DNA of 64,000 nt from an uncultured Oscillospiraceae bacterium (GTDB lineage Bacteria; Bacillota; Clostridia; Oscillospirales; Acutalibacteraceae). Where the stretch lies: assembly GCA_902492895.1 (NCBI GenBank), contig CABUNG010000011.1, positions 1 through 64,000 on the forward strand, given 5' to 3'. Under the pieces are notes generated by a model that saw nothing but the letters and a program-made list of their open reading frames with translations, was not told the origin of the DNA and made no database searches. Made by a program: the position numbers and the translations under genes. This document shows, piece by piece, positions 17,566-26,887 of the stretch (positions are counted from its first letter, which is position 1; every line of letters starts with the position of its first letter).

Positions 17566-19781
17566 AGAACGCTGTACCCCCCTGCCTCAAGGCTCCGTGT
17601 GCCGTCGTCATACGCCGTGCTTCCATAATTGACGAGGACGCGCACGCCGTTTGCAAAGACCGTCTCCCGGACGTCGTCGGTCAGAAGGGTGTGGGAGACG
17701 ATCCGCTGTCCAGCCACCCTTTCGAGGAGATCCGCCACCTCTTTGTACGCCGCGGCGGCGTCTCCCGCCAGGCCGTCAAAGAGGGAACCCGACAATCCGC
17801 TGATGCCGCTGTCGGTCAGAGGCTGCGCCGGTTCGCGGTAAATGAACTGGTATTTCAGGCCGATTCCCGTCTCGAGAGCCTTCAGAATGCCGTCCCGGCT
17901 GTCGCTCATGAGGTTGAGGCTCGGTGTGCTCATGGAAACGTATTCGTGCAGAGCGATTTGGTAAAAGGGCACCACAGCCGTCTCGGTGGGATAACCGCTC
18001 GCCAGAATGGGGGAGTCGGTGATGGCGTCGGCGTAGGGCAGGGCGTATCCGGACGCGGACGGGAGAAGCTGACGGCCTTTCACTTCCTGGAGAGAGGCGA
18101 GCACCTCCGCCCACTCCTTGTCGGCGGTGTCCCGTTTGACGGTCTTGCCGTTGAAATCGGAATAGAGCTTTTGTCCGAGGGTGGTGGGAGCCATGCCGGT
18201 GAAGGCGTATTTCTCGGCGGATGCAGCTGTTTTTTCGGCGGCCTGCCGGATCTTGGGAAGCCGCAGCAGCGTGTAGGACGAGGAGGTCAGAGCCTTCAGG
18301 GTGTTGATCCGATAGGAAAACTGCAGCGAGAGATTCTGGCGGACCGAGGTCACGGAATCGGTGTTCCGCTGATAGCCGAAACGGTTCCGGACGAGATCGG
18401 TGAAGTTGAAATCGAGATAGAGAGCGGTGTTTTCCTGTTCGAGTGTGTCCAGCATGGATGAAAACGCCCGTTTTCCGCCGAGACGCCCTTCCGGTTCGAT
18501 ACCGGTGGGGATGGCGGCGCCGGTGCCGCCTTTATTCCAATAGCGGTAATGCACAGCGATGTCCTCCACACCGTCATCCCGCAGTTTGGCGGTGATAGCG
18601 GGGACGTCGGCGTAGGCGGTCAGCGGTACGACCCGGTCGACCGGGAAGCCCAGAACCGACTGCTGGGCCATGACGCCGCCGGCCAGTTCCAGATAGAGCG
18701 GTACCGTCCCGTCCGCTTTCTTGTCCGGAGTGTCCCGCATGACCCAGCTGCCGTAGGCGTGGGCCATGCCGACATAGCCGGCATCCTCCCCGTTTAAGAA
18801 CATGTAGCGCACACTGAAGCTCTCCGCTGAGAGCGGCGTCTTTTCCAGCACCCGGACGGTTTGATTTTTCTGCTCGATCCGGACCATTTCGGAATCCCGG
18901 TAAATAAACTGGGCATAGACGTTGCTGTAGCTGCACCGCTTGCCGCTGACCGAGGCGTTCACGGCGGCCCGTCCGGCGCCGTCCGTCAGGATGCCCACTA
19001 GGGCACTGCCGCCTTTTTTCAGGCCAAAAACCGGAAGGTACGCGGTTTCTTCGAGTAGGTCAATCTGCATTTTGGAGGTGGCGGGTTCCCGGCCGTAGAC
19101 GTACTGGCGGTAATCGTCCAGTGAGCCGTTCGTCTGTTTCCAGTCGATGAGGGCGCCGCTGCCGTCCGGGACAAACAGATACCCGTCCTCCTCGCTCCCG
19201 GCTGCGCCGAAATAGGGCAGGAGAGAGAGGCTGGTCAGCCGGTAGGCGTCGTTGGTCTCCTGAATCTCACGCACCAGGATAGACGTGCTCAGCGCATCAT
19301 CGGTGAGGGTGAATTCGACCGGAATGACGAATCCCTCTTTGGGAAAGGTGAAAATCAGGATGGCGCCGCTGTCGGTCTGGCGGCAGGAAAGGCCGTCTTT
19401 TTTGACGGAGGCCGTCTTGCCGTTGACGCTGCTGATGTTGCCGATTTTATCGGCGTATTCGATTTGGATGAGCGACTCCATCGCGAGCTTGGTGCTGCCC
19501 TGTGCGAGGGGGTCGTCCTGATGGCCGTCGGGGGTGCTCGTCCAGACGGCCCCGGATTTGTCCTCGAGCCGGAGAGCACCTTCCGCCGTGTCCACGGCCA
19601 GGGTGAACCGGGCGTTTTCCGCTACGGTCTGGTAGCCTTCCCGGATTTCGAGCGGACGGTCCGACTCGGTCCGGGCAGCCGTTTCGGCTGCCTCGCCCAA
19701 TGTGAGCAGGCCGGAAGCACCGCCGACGAGGAGCAGGGCGGCGAACAGGCCGGCACCGCGTTTCCAGATGGTTGCTTTCAT
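17562..19781 (-). CDS. DUF5696 family secreted protein
   Basis: A 739-residue exported protein. Signal peptide (LFAALLLVGGASGLLTLGEA) without a lipobox. The N-terminal beta-domain has TLAVDTAEGALRLEDKSGAVW and AYRLTSLSLLPYFGAAG. A probable TIM-barrel region holds VEDIAVHYRYWNKGG, FSSMLDTLEQENTALYLDFNF and PYADAITDSPILASGYP. The overall pattern matches DUF5696, a family found next to sugar ABC transporters in Firmicutes and suspected to be glycosidase-like; no activity is established. The start is ATG at 19781, where the signal peptide begins; upstream codons have no ribosome site. The stop overlaps the permease start by 4 bp. Confidence 0.75.
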   Translation of the reverse strand: MKATIWKRGAGLFAALLLVGGASGLLTLGEAAETAARTESDRPLEIREGYQTVAENARFTLAVDTAEGALRLEDKSGAVWTSTPDGHQDDPLAQGSTKLAMESLIQIEYADKIGNISSVNGKTASVKKDGLSCRQTDSGAILIFTFPKEGFVIPVEFTLTDDALSTSILVREIQETNDAYRLTSLSLLPYFGAAGSEEDGYLFVPDGSGALIDWKQTNGSLDDYRQYVYGREPATSKMQIDLLEETAYLPVFGLKKGGSALVGILTDGAGRAAVNASVSGKRCSYSNVYAQFIYRDSEMVRIEQKNQTVRVLEKTPLSAESFSVRYMFLNGEDAGYVGMAHAYGSWVMRDTPDKKADGTVPLYLELAGGVMAQQSVLGFPVDRVVPLTAYADVPAITAKLRDDGVEDIAVHYRYWNKGGTGAAIPTGIEPEGRLGGKRAFSSMLDTLEQENTALYLDFNFTDLVRNRFGYQRNTDSVTSVRQNLSLQFSYRINTLKALTSSSYTLLRLPKIRQAAEKTAASAEKYAFTGMAPTTLGQKLYSDFNGKTVKRDTADKEWAEVLASLQEVKGRQLLPSASGYALPYADAITDSPILASGYPTETAVVPFYQIALHEYVSMSTPSLNLMSDSRDGILKALETGIGLKYQFIYREPAQPLTDSGISGLSGSLFDGLAGDAAAAYKEVADLLERVAGQRIVSHTLLTDDVRETVFANGVRVLVNYGSTAYDDGTRSLEAGGYSVL

Positions 19782-19915
19782 GATGGAGGCCACGCCTTTC
19801 TTTTTCGGAGGTCTTGAGGAGGGAGACGGCCTAGGCGGCCTCCCTATAGCAATTGGCGAAGTAAATGACACACATTCGGCGGTGAAAATGGTATGGAGAC
19901 GTCGTTGCCGTCCTA

Positions 19916-19943
19916 GGCGGACGTTAGCCCGCCGGCGTCCGCC
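19916..19943 (-). other. hairpin in the gap between the NHL-Yip1 and DUF5696 genes
   Basis: GGCGGACG (19916-19923) pairs with 19936-19943 around a 12-base loop, within a 221-bp intergenic stretch of the minus-strand transcript. No U-tract and no convincing promoter were seen; role unknown. Confidence 0.3.
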
Positions 19944-20002
19944 GCCTTGCTCCACGCCATTTTTCTTCGCCTCCTTTTATGCCATTCCACCCGTCAATTG
20001 CT

Positions 20003-22060
20003 CTAACGCATCCGCAGTTCCGTGACGACATTGCCGATGAAATCCACGAGCTGGGACAGGATGGTGTAGCACAGCGCGCAGACGATCAGGATGATGACTA
20101 AGCCGGCCAGGGTGAGCAGGACGGTGAGAATGGTGCGCCCCAGCGTGTACATATGGACCTCTTTGAGGGCCATCAGAAGGCTGAGGCCGGTCCAGGCGGT
20201 GACGAGCCACTGCGCCATGGTCAGGAATGCCGCTTCGTCGGTGGTGAGCAGGTTGCTGAGCAGGATGACCACAGCGGTGCCGAGGATGTAGGGGACCAAT
20301 GCATACGCGCAGTAGCACCAGATTTCTTTAAGCCGGCCTTTACCGTCCAGTATGGTGGTGATGGACCAGTTGCAGAGCACGAAGGCGGCGAACACGCCGA
20401 GCGTGGAGATCAGGGTGAACAGCAGGTGAAACTGATCCGTCCGGTTTTCATTGAAGGCAAATCCCGTGACCTGCCGCTGCAGGATCGAGACGATCACAAA
20501 GAGGACGAGAAGGGCGTTCGCGGCGAAGAAGGATTCCTTCCGGCGTTCCTTGAGATCGGTATACCCCACAAAGGGATGGACGAGACAGTAGAAGGGATAA
20601 TGGAACCGCCCCACCTTCTGATCGTAGAGGCTCTTTTTGTGTTTCCGCCGATAAAGGAGGATGGCGATAGGAACCAGAACCAATAGGGCGATACCGAGCA
20701 TGAAGAAGCCGAAATGCTCCTGCAGCAGGGCGTCGCGGGATTCGCGGAACGCCTCGGAATACAGCTCCCGTTCGTAAGCCTTCCGGTAATAGGCGGCAGC
20801 CGTTCCGAATTCCTCCAGGCCCTGATAGGCCTTTCCGAGGCCGCGGTTCGCCAGTTCATAGGTGCTGTCCTGCCGCAGAACCGCCTGCCATGGCTCCATG
20901 GCCTGCTGGTATTTGCCGTCCATGCAGAGCAGGGTGGCGTTCCGGACGGACGAGGCGAAGGCGGTCGGGACAAACAGCGTGATCTGTCCGGTCTGATTGT
21001 CCAGCAGCAGAAGATTGTTGCCCATGGCCTGGACGGCCACAGGATTCTGGGCCAGGCCGACTTGGCTGCCCTTTCCGCCGAAGGCGAAAAGAAGATTGGA
21101 TTCCCCGTCGTACTGGAACAGGCGGCCGCTGCCGCTGTCGAGGACGGTGATGAAGCCGTCCGGATCCACGGTGATGTCGGCTAGCTGGGTCGTGGTACCC
21201 CGATCCCCGAATACCTTTTCGGGCAGGATGTTGTCCCCGAGGGCGTTGAGCTTTTTGACTTGGGCGGTCTGCACGTCGTTGCCCTTGCGGACGGTGTAGA
21301 TAAAATCGCTGTCCCCGACGCAGAAATTCACAAATTCCGCCGGAACGCTGCGTTTCATATTGGCGGCCTGTTTTTCGGTCAGGATGCTTTTCCAGAATTG
21401 GTTCAGCATCGTCTCCAAGGTCAGCGTCACCTTTTCACTGCCGTAAAACCCGAGGAAGCGCCCGTGTTCGTCGTACTGGAGGGCGCCCTGGTAGCAGTTG
21501 GAGGAGATGACGTAGGTGATACCGGCCGAATCCACCAGGGCGCTGACTGGTGCGAAGAGGAAATCGTCGGGCAGGACGGGGCTGTCGGGGCATCCGAGGG
21601 TGCGGATCAGGCGCAGGGAGGCATCGAAGACCAGAACCCCTGCTTTTTTATCCGCGATCAGGATCTGCCCGAATTTCTCGCTGATAAAGAGGCTCGACGG
21701 CTCTGAAAGCGCCAGCGGCTCCCCGGCTTCATCGGTCGGCAGAAGGGTATCCTGCAGCCGGAGGGAATCGTCGAGGACCAGCACCCGGCCATTGCCGGAG
21801 TCGAGTATGTAGACACGGTTATCGGAGGTGACGGCCAGGTCGGTGGGCAGCTTCATGGCGCCGCATCCGAGAGAATCGCCCGAGATGACCGTTTCGGGTA
21901 GATAGGTCTGGGCCGTCTCGACCGGAGAACCCCAGTGATCGTAACGGTAGCTGTAATAGGGGGCCTCCTCGGTCAGAGCCGCGGCGCCAAAGGACAGGCA
22001 CCCGCCCAGCAGGAGGACGGCACCCAGACACAGGCACCGTTTGAAGTTCGATTTCGCCAT
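20003..22060 (-). CDS. NHL-repeat / TPR / Yip1-domain membrane protein
   Basis: A 685-residue protein with an uncommon architecture. The N-terminal signal or lipoprotein leader contains LLLGGCLSFGAAA. An NHL-type beta-propeller spans about 60-355, with recurring patterns such as LAVTSDNRVYILDSGNGRVLVLD and ITVDPDGFITVLDSGSGRLFQYD. A short TPR-like segment (about 370-430: ANRGLGKAYQGLEEFGTAAAYY), a membrane helix (about 443-463) and a C-terminal Yip1-like domain with about five further helices follow. The propeller is probably outside the cell and the Yip1 part in the membrane. Its role in uptake is unknown. It lies between the two importer gene sets. Confidence 0.75.
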   Translation of the reverse strand: MAKSNFKRCLCLGAVLLLGGCLSFGAAALTEEAPYYSYRYDHWGSPVETAQTYLPETVISGDSLGCGAMKLPTDLAVTSDNRVYILDSGNGRVLVLDDSLRLQDTLLPTDEAGEPLALSEPSSLFISEKFGQILIADKKAGVLVFDASLRLIRTLGCPDSPVLPDDFLFAPVSALVDSAGITYVISSNCYQGALQYDEHGRFLGFYGSEKVTLTLETMLNQFWKSILTEKQAANMKRSVPAEFVNFCVGDSDFIYTVRKGNDVQTAQVKKLNALGDNILPEKVFGDRGTTTQLADITVDPDGFITVLDSGSGRLFQYDGESNLLFAFGGKGSQVGLAQNPVAVQAMGNNLLLLDNQTGQITLFVPTAFASSVRNATLLCMDGKYQQAMEPWQAVLRQDSTYELANRGLGKAYQGLEEFGTAAAYYRKAYERELYSEAFRESRDALLQEHFGFFMLGIALLVLVPIAILLYRRKHKKSLYDQKVGRFHYPFYCLVHPFVGYTDLKERRKESFFAANALLVLFVIVSILQRQVTGFAFNENRTDQFHLLFTLISTLGVFAAFVLCNWSITTILDGKGRLKEIWCYCAYALVPYILGTAVVILLSNLLTTDEAAFLTMAQWLVTAWTGLSLLMALKEVHMYTLGRTILTVLLTLAGLVIILIVCALCYTILSQLVDFIGNVVTELRMR

Positions 22061-22156
22061 AGGCGGATCCGATCCCTTCTTGTTGGAGATTGTGGAGTCT
22101 GGCGGGAATAAGGCCCCCGCTCTCCCTTCATGACGAAGGAAAGTCGCGTTTCTGCC

Positions 22157-22999
22157 TTATTTCAGTCCGGAGGTGCTCATGGTCTCAATGACCCGGCTCT
22201 GGGAAGATACAAACAGGACGATGGGCGGGATCATGAGCAGCAGGGCCGACGCGGCGGTCACGCCCGTACGCACCACGCCTCCGGCCGAGATGGTGGCCAT
22301 GACGGCGGGCAGGGTCTTGAGGGATTCGTTGTAGATGAATCCGCCGCCGTTGCTGTTCCACAGGGACTGGAAGGAGAAGATCATCAGGGTCAGCCACGCG
22401 GGCTTGACGTTCGGCATGACGACGGTCCAGAAAATCCGAACCTCCCTGGCTCCGTCGATGCGGGCCGCCTCCAGCATTTCATCCGGAATCCGCTGCATGA
22501 AGTTCATCATCAGGTATAGACCCAGGGAGCTCTGCAGGGCGGGCAGGATGACCGCCCAGTAGGTGTCGATCATGCGGGTGGTGCCGAGCACCACATATTG
22601 GGGGATATAGGTGACCGACGCCGTAAAGAGCAGGGAGAGTACGATCACCTGGCTGAGCACCCGGCGGCCGTAAAACTGGTGTTTCGCCATGGGATAGGCC
22701 GCCATGCTCGCGAGGACGATATGCCCGGCCGTCCCCGCCAGGGTGACAAAAATGCTGTTGAACAGATAGCGGGAGAGGGGAACCCAGAAATCCGCCATGA
22801 TGTAATTCAGCCACACGAAATTGCTTAGGGTAGGCCGCTGGACAAACAGGCGGGGAGGAAAGACGAAAATTTCACTCATCGGCTTGAAAGCGGTGATAAC
22901 GGCGTAAACGATCGGCAGCATGAAAAAGAGGCCGAAGAGGAGCAGGACGAGAAAAACCAGAATATTGCCGCCGAGCGAGCGGCTGACGCGTGTTTTCAT
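22157..22999 (-). CDS. carbohydrate ABC transporter permease, MalG type (importer 2)
   Basis: A 280-residue permease with six helices. Family signatures are FMLPIVYAVITAFKPMSEIF near the N-terminus and the EAA loop LEAARIDGAREVRIFWTVVMP near residue 180. The ATG at 22999 is preceded by GGAGGA (from CGAAGAGGAAGGAGGACC). It lies 22 bp downstream of the MalF-type partner. Together with 23022-23957 and the 953-residue binding protein it forms importer 2. No ATPase gene is nearby. Confidence 0.87.
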   Translation of the reverse strand: MKTRVSRSLGGNILVFLVLLLFGLFFMLPIVYAVITAFKPMSEIFVFPPRLFVQRPTLSNFVWLNYIMADFWVPLSRYLFNSIFVTLAGTAGHIVLASMAAYPMAKHQFYGRRVLSQVIVLSLLFTASVTYIPQYVVLGTTRMIDTYWAVILPALQSSLGLYLMMNFMQRIPDEMLEAARIDGAREVRIFWTVVMPNVKPAWLTLMIFSFQSLWNSNGGGFIYNESLKTLPAVMATISAGGVVRTGVTAASALLLMIPPIVLFVSSQSRVIETMSTSGLK

Positions 23000-23021
23000 A
23001 ATAGCGGGTCCTCCTTCCTCT

Positions 23022-23957
23022 TCAGTCCGGGCTGAAGCGCCGCAGGGCGCTGGAGATCACGAAATTGGTTAGAAACATCAGGGCGAACAGAAAGACCGCA
23101 ATGGTGCAGGCGTAACCCATCTCAAACCGGGTGGTGCCGATGTCCATGATGTAGGTCACCACGGTATCCGCGCTGTACTGGGAGGTGGGGAAGCCGACCA
23201 GGGTGGTGATGACGGTGCTGACACCGAAGGAGGCGCCGATCTGCATCACTGCGCTGAACAGGAGCTGGGAGGACATAGAGGGAATCGTGATGTACCACAG
23301 TTCCTGCCAGCGGTTGCGTATGCCGTCGATCGCGCCCGCCTCGAAGAGGCTCTTGTCCATGCTCTGGAACCCCGCGATGAAAGCGAGGAAGCCGGTGCCG
23401 AGACTCATCCAGAGCTGGACGACGATCAGAGAACCCATGATCCGGTTCTGGTCCACCAGCCAGCCGATCGGCTCCTTGATGACATTCATCTGGAGGAGCA
23501 GGCCGTTAATGACGCCGTAGGAATCGCTGGAGAGAAGGAACGCCCAGACGAAGTAGATGTTCCCGGCCAGCACCGGCATGTAGAATACCGCGGTCAGGAA
23601 GGTGCGGAGAGCCCGGCCGGTCTCGTTGATGAGCCAGGCGAAGAGGAACGAGAGGATGTAGCTGACGGGACCGGTCAGAAAGGCGAAGACCAGCGTGTTT
23701 TTGACCACCTTATAAAAGGTCGGATCCCCGAGAAGCATCCGCTGGTAATTCTGCCATCCGACGAAGCGGGGAGTCTCCAACATGTTGAAGTTGGTGAAGC
23801 TCAGCCCGATGGCGGAGATCATGGGAATAACGGTCAGAAACAGGAAAAGCAGCATGAAGGGCGCGAGGAGCAGATAGCTTTCGCGGCTGCGTTTGATCTG
23901 TTGGAGGGCGGACAGCCGTTCGCCGTCCCGGCGGCGGAGCCTGGATATCGTTTTCAT
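23022..23957 (-). CDS. sugar ABC transporter permease, MalF type (importer 2)
   Basis: A 311-residue permease with a basic N-terminus, then six helices (first: YLLLAPFMLLFLFLTVIPMI). The EAA-like loop reads FEAGAIDGIRNRWQELWYITIP around residue 215. The start is ambiguous: ATG at 23957 has GGGA 13 bases upstream, while TTG at 23966 has better spacing (AAGGGACGAA). ATG is given. It follows the binding-protein gene by 22 bp. Confidence 0.86.
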   Translation of the reverse strand: MKTISRLRRRDGERLSALQQIKRSRESYLLLAPFMLLFLFLTVIPMISAIGLSFTNFNMLETPRFVGWQNYQRMLLGDPTFYKVVKNTLVFAFLTGPVSYILSFLFAWLINETGRALRTFLTAVFYMPVLAGNIYFVWAFLLSSDSYGVINGLLLQMNVIKEPIGWLVDQNRIMGSLIVVQLWMSLGTGFLAFIAGFQSMDKSLFEAGAIDGIRNRWQELWYITIPSMSSQLLFSAVMQIGASFGVSTVITTLVGFPTSQYSADTVVTYIMDIGTTRFEMGYACTIAVFLFALMFLTNFVISSALRRFSPD

Positions 23958-23979
23958 ACGCGGCAATTCGTCCCTTCCA

Positions 23980-26841
23980 TTAGTTGATGAGGCCCAGTTC
24001 ACGCCGTTTGCGGGTGATTTCCTGGTTGATGTTCCGGTTTTCTTTCTCGAAAGTCTCCCGCGGATTCTTTTTATCGTACAGAACCGCACGGAACGCGTTG
24101 TCGATGCTGCGGGACACATAATAACTGCCCGGAATTTCCGGCAGCTCGATGACGTTCTGCCGCTGAGCCGTCAGCATAGCGAGCTCCGTATCCGACCAGG
24201 GCTGTTCGGCAAACGCCGCAAGGTTGGCTGTGGCGTACCGTCCGCCCGGACCGAGGAGATTTTCCACTGAGGTGCAGAAGTCGGTCTGGGTGTCGTCGCT
24301 GGTCCACCAGTCGACGAACCGGTAGCAGCTCTCGGGGGAGGCCGTTTTCTTGAAAATCACGGCGGCGGAACCGGCCCCGGCTTCGCTCGTGTCCACCGAA
24401 CCGTCTTCACGTATGGTGCCGGGAATGGGCGCCATTTCCCACAGCCCCCGGATTTCCTGAGCGGCGACGCTCAGGGTATTGAACATTTCATAAGAGGCGA
24501 TGCCGATGGGCATCTCTCCCGTGGAAAAGCGGGTGTAGAAGTCATAGACGAGGTCGAATCCGTATTTTGTGTAGAAATCGCTCCAGGTTTTGAACGCGGA
24601 CATGGAGGCTTCGCTGTCCAGTCTGGTTGCGGCGTAATCATCGGTGTAGAAAGTGCCGCCGTTCTGCAGCAGAAGGGTGGCGAACAGATCCTTGGCCCCA
24701 AGACCGTTATCCACCGCCGTGGCCGCCGAGATGACCGCATAGGGCAGGCCGATCGTCATGTGGCTGCGCTGGAGCTTCGGAACCGTTTCCATGACATCCT
24801 TCCAGGTTTTCGGCACTGCGATGCCCATCTGGGAAAGGATGTCCTTGCGGTAGAACAGCATATAAAAGGTCTGGGTGCAGGGGACGGCGTAGTTTTTTCC
24901 CTGGTACTGATACGGAACAAAGGCCGTGTCCGCAAACCGGCTTTTCATCGCCTCGAAGCCTTCATACGCATCGAAATCGAGCAGGGCATTCCGGCAGGCG
25001 AGGTTGACGGGCTGGCCCCTGGCCATACCGATGGCCACGTCGGGCCCCCGGCCTGCGAGCGTCGCTTCGATGAAGCCGGTCTGCACCACGCTGAGGGTCA
25101 CGTCGATGCCGGTCGACGGGGTGAACTGATCCACCACCATATTCTTGATGACCTGGATCTGATCCCGCCCGATGTTGGCCCAGACCGTGATGCCCTTCCC
25201 GGAGGCGCTGCCGCCCACGGTGCTGTAATCCTCCATGAAGGAAGCGAAGAAGGTTTTAAAGAAATGGACGGTCTGCTGCCAGAAAGAGGCGCGGGGAGAG
25301 GGCAGCTCCTGATCGGCCGAATGGACGATCAGATAGTCCATTTCCAGCGGCTGGCTGGTCCGGTCGGACAGCCAGGAGGAGAGCCCGCTGATGCCTTCGC
25401 GGAAGCTCGACAGGCGTTTCTGGATGGAGCGGGGATCTTTTATCAGGCTTTCGAGCCGTCTGGCCATGCTGAGGATGTCCTCGCTCTGGCTTTTTTCTTC
25501 GCCGCCTAGGGTCTCGAACAGCGCGGCCGCGGCATTCAGGGCGTCGGCCTGTTCCTGGAAAGCGTCCAGGAGCCCCGGGATTTCCTTGTCGAGCTCATAA
25601 TCGCGGTAGGAGTCGGGCGTGGTTCCTGTGATCATCACCATCTGGGTGTACAGCTGGTTGAGCGTATAAATCGACTCGTCGACCTGCTGCATCACTTCGA
25701 CGTAAGGGCCGAGGCTCACTTCCATGCGAATCTCGTTTTTCCCCTTGGTCAGATAGATCGGGCAGGGGTTCCCGTTTTCGTCCACAATGGTTTTCCGATT
25801 CCAGTCCACACCGTAGGGAAAGGAGACGTTTTCGTAAGCTTTGCTCGGAATGGCGCCGTTTATGTAGATGTTCCGGAAGGTGGTCACGCCAATGGCTTCG
25901 GCCTGACGGAATTTGATGGTCAGGTAATAGAGGCCGTCCTCCGGAATGTCGTCGATCCGATAGGAAATCCACATGCCGGGTTCACTCCAGGAGCCCTTGC
26001 CGATGGTGTTCCGCCGGATGCGCACGGCGTCGTAGGGTTCGGTGGCGGGGCTGGTGCGGTCGTAGGTCGGGTAAAGCACCACATCGGATTTTTCCAGCGC
26101 CGTTTCGGCCTGGTAGATTTTTTGGAATCCTCCGACTTCCGCATAGCCTTCCGCCTGATAGAGAGCCGCCGCATCCGCATCGGAGGGGACGGAGACAGCG
26201 GGAGCGAGGGAGAGGGTGCGGACAAAGAGGCTTTCCCGGACACAGGACAGCCGGATGGTGTGAGAGCCTTTTTCCAGATACAGGCAGAGATTTCGTCCAG
26301 TCAGTCCCGACGTATCGGCGAGCGGCCGATTCTGCCAGCGTTCCACTTCTACCTGATCAGGGATGAGATCGTCTCCCTTGGCGTTCTGCTCGATGGCGCC
26401 GGCATCACGATAAACCCGGCTGAGTTCGTAACCGGCCGCCTCGGTATAGGGGACGCTTCCGTCGAGCTCCAGGGTGATCTGCGGTTTGCGGCCCTTGCCC
26501 GCGGAAGCCAGATAATCGAGACGCAGCTCATACACCCCGCTTCTTTCCACCGAGAAGCTCCACTGCGCATAGCCACCGGTTTCAATCCGGGCAGAGCCGT
26601 CCTCCTGCCTGGCCGACAGAGACGGGGAGAGGGCGGCGTCGGCAGCGTTCAGCGAAAGGGTGTCCGTGGCACCCGGACGGTCCGCGACTGCCTGGCAGTA
26701 CCGGACAAAGCTGCCGGACCGTCCGCTGTAATCCGGAAGATCCTCTTCGGATTCTGCGGACGATGCCAGAGTTCCCGGAACAGCGGATAGGGTCATCAGC
26801 AGCGCCAAAAGAACGGATAAACCGGTTCGAACTCGTTTCAT
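23980..26841 (-). CDS. sugar-binding protein fused to carbohydrate-binding-like modules (importer 2)
   Basis: A 953-residue exported protein, about twice the normal binding-protein length. Signal peptide (LSVLLALLMTLSAVPGTLA) without a lipobox. Two beta-sandwich modules resemble CBM6/35-type domains (about 55-215, GGYAQWSFSVERSGVYELRL; about 235-400, MWISYRIDDIPEDGLYYLTI). A helical linker (about 420-520) leads to a family-1 solute-binding domain (about 555-890) with LAGRGPDVAIGMARGQPVN and MLFYRKDILSQMGIAVPKTW. The C-terminus is basic and helical. No lipid anchor is visible, so retention at the cell may come from the glycan-binding modules or permease contact (inference). The ATG at 26841 is favoured for the signal peptide. 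Confidence 0.8.
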   Translation of the reverse strand: MKRVRTGLSVLLALLMTLSAVPGTLASSAESEEDLPDYSGRSGSFVRYCQAVADRPGATDTLSLNAADAALSPSLSARQEDGSARIETGGYAQWSFSVERSGVYELRLDYLASAGKGRKPQITLELDGSVPYTEAAGYELSRVYRDAGAIEQNAKGDDLIPDQVEVERWQNRPLADTSGLTGRNLCLYLEKGSHTIRLSCVRESLFVRTLSLAPAVSVPSDADAAALYQAEGYAEVGGFQKIYQAETALEKSDVVLYPTYDRTSPATEPYDAVRIRRNTIGKGSWSEPGMWISYRIDDIPEDGLYYLTIKFRQAEAIGVTTFRNIYINGAIPSKAYENVSFPYGVDWNRKTIVDENGNPCPIYLTKGKNEIRMEVSLGPYVEVMQQVDESIYTLNQLYTQMVMITGTTPDSYRDYELDKEIPGLLDAFQEQADALNAAAALFETLGGEEKSQSEDILSMARRLESLIKDPRSIQKRLSSFREGISGLSSWLSDRTSQPLEMDYLIVHSADQELPSPRASFWQQTVHFFKTFFASFMEDYSTVGGSASGKGITVWANIGRDQIQVIKNMVVDQFTPSTGIDVTLSVVQTGFIEATLAGRGPDVAIGMARGQPVNLACRNALLDFDAYEGFEAMKSRFADTAFVPYQYQGKNYAVPCTQTFYMLFYRKDILSQMGIAVPKTWKDVMETVPKLQRSHMTIGLPYAVISAATAVDNGLGAKDLFATLLLQNGGTFYTDDYAATRLDSEASMSAFKTWSDFYTKYGFDLVYDFYTRFSTGEMPIGIASYEMFNTLSVAAQEIRGLWEMAPIPGTIREDGSVDTSEAGAGSAAVIFKKTASPESCYRFVDWWTSDDTQTDFCTSVENLLGPGGRYATANLAAFAEQPWSDTELAMLTAQRQNVIELPEIPGSYYVSRSIDNAFRAVLYDKKNPRETFEKENRNINQEITRKRRELGLIN

Positions 26842-26887
26842 GCGTGTAACCATTCCTTTCGCGGTGAAGGTTGGAAAGCACCGTATT

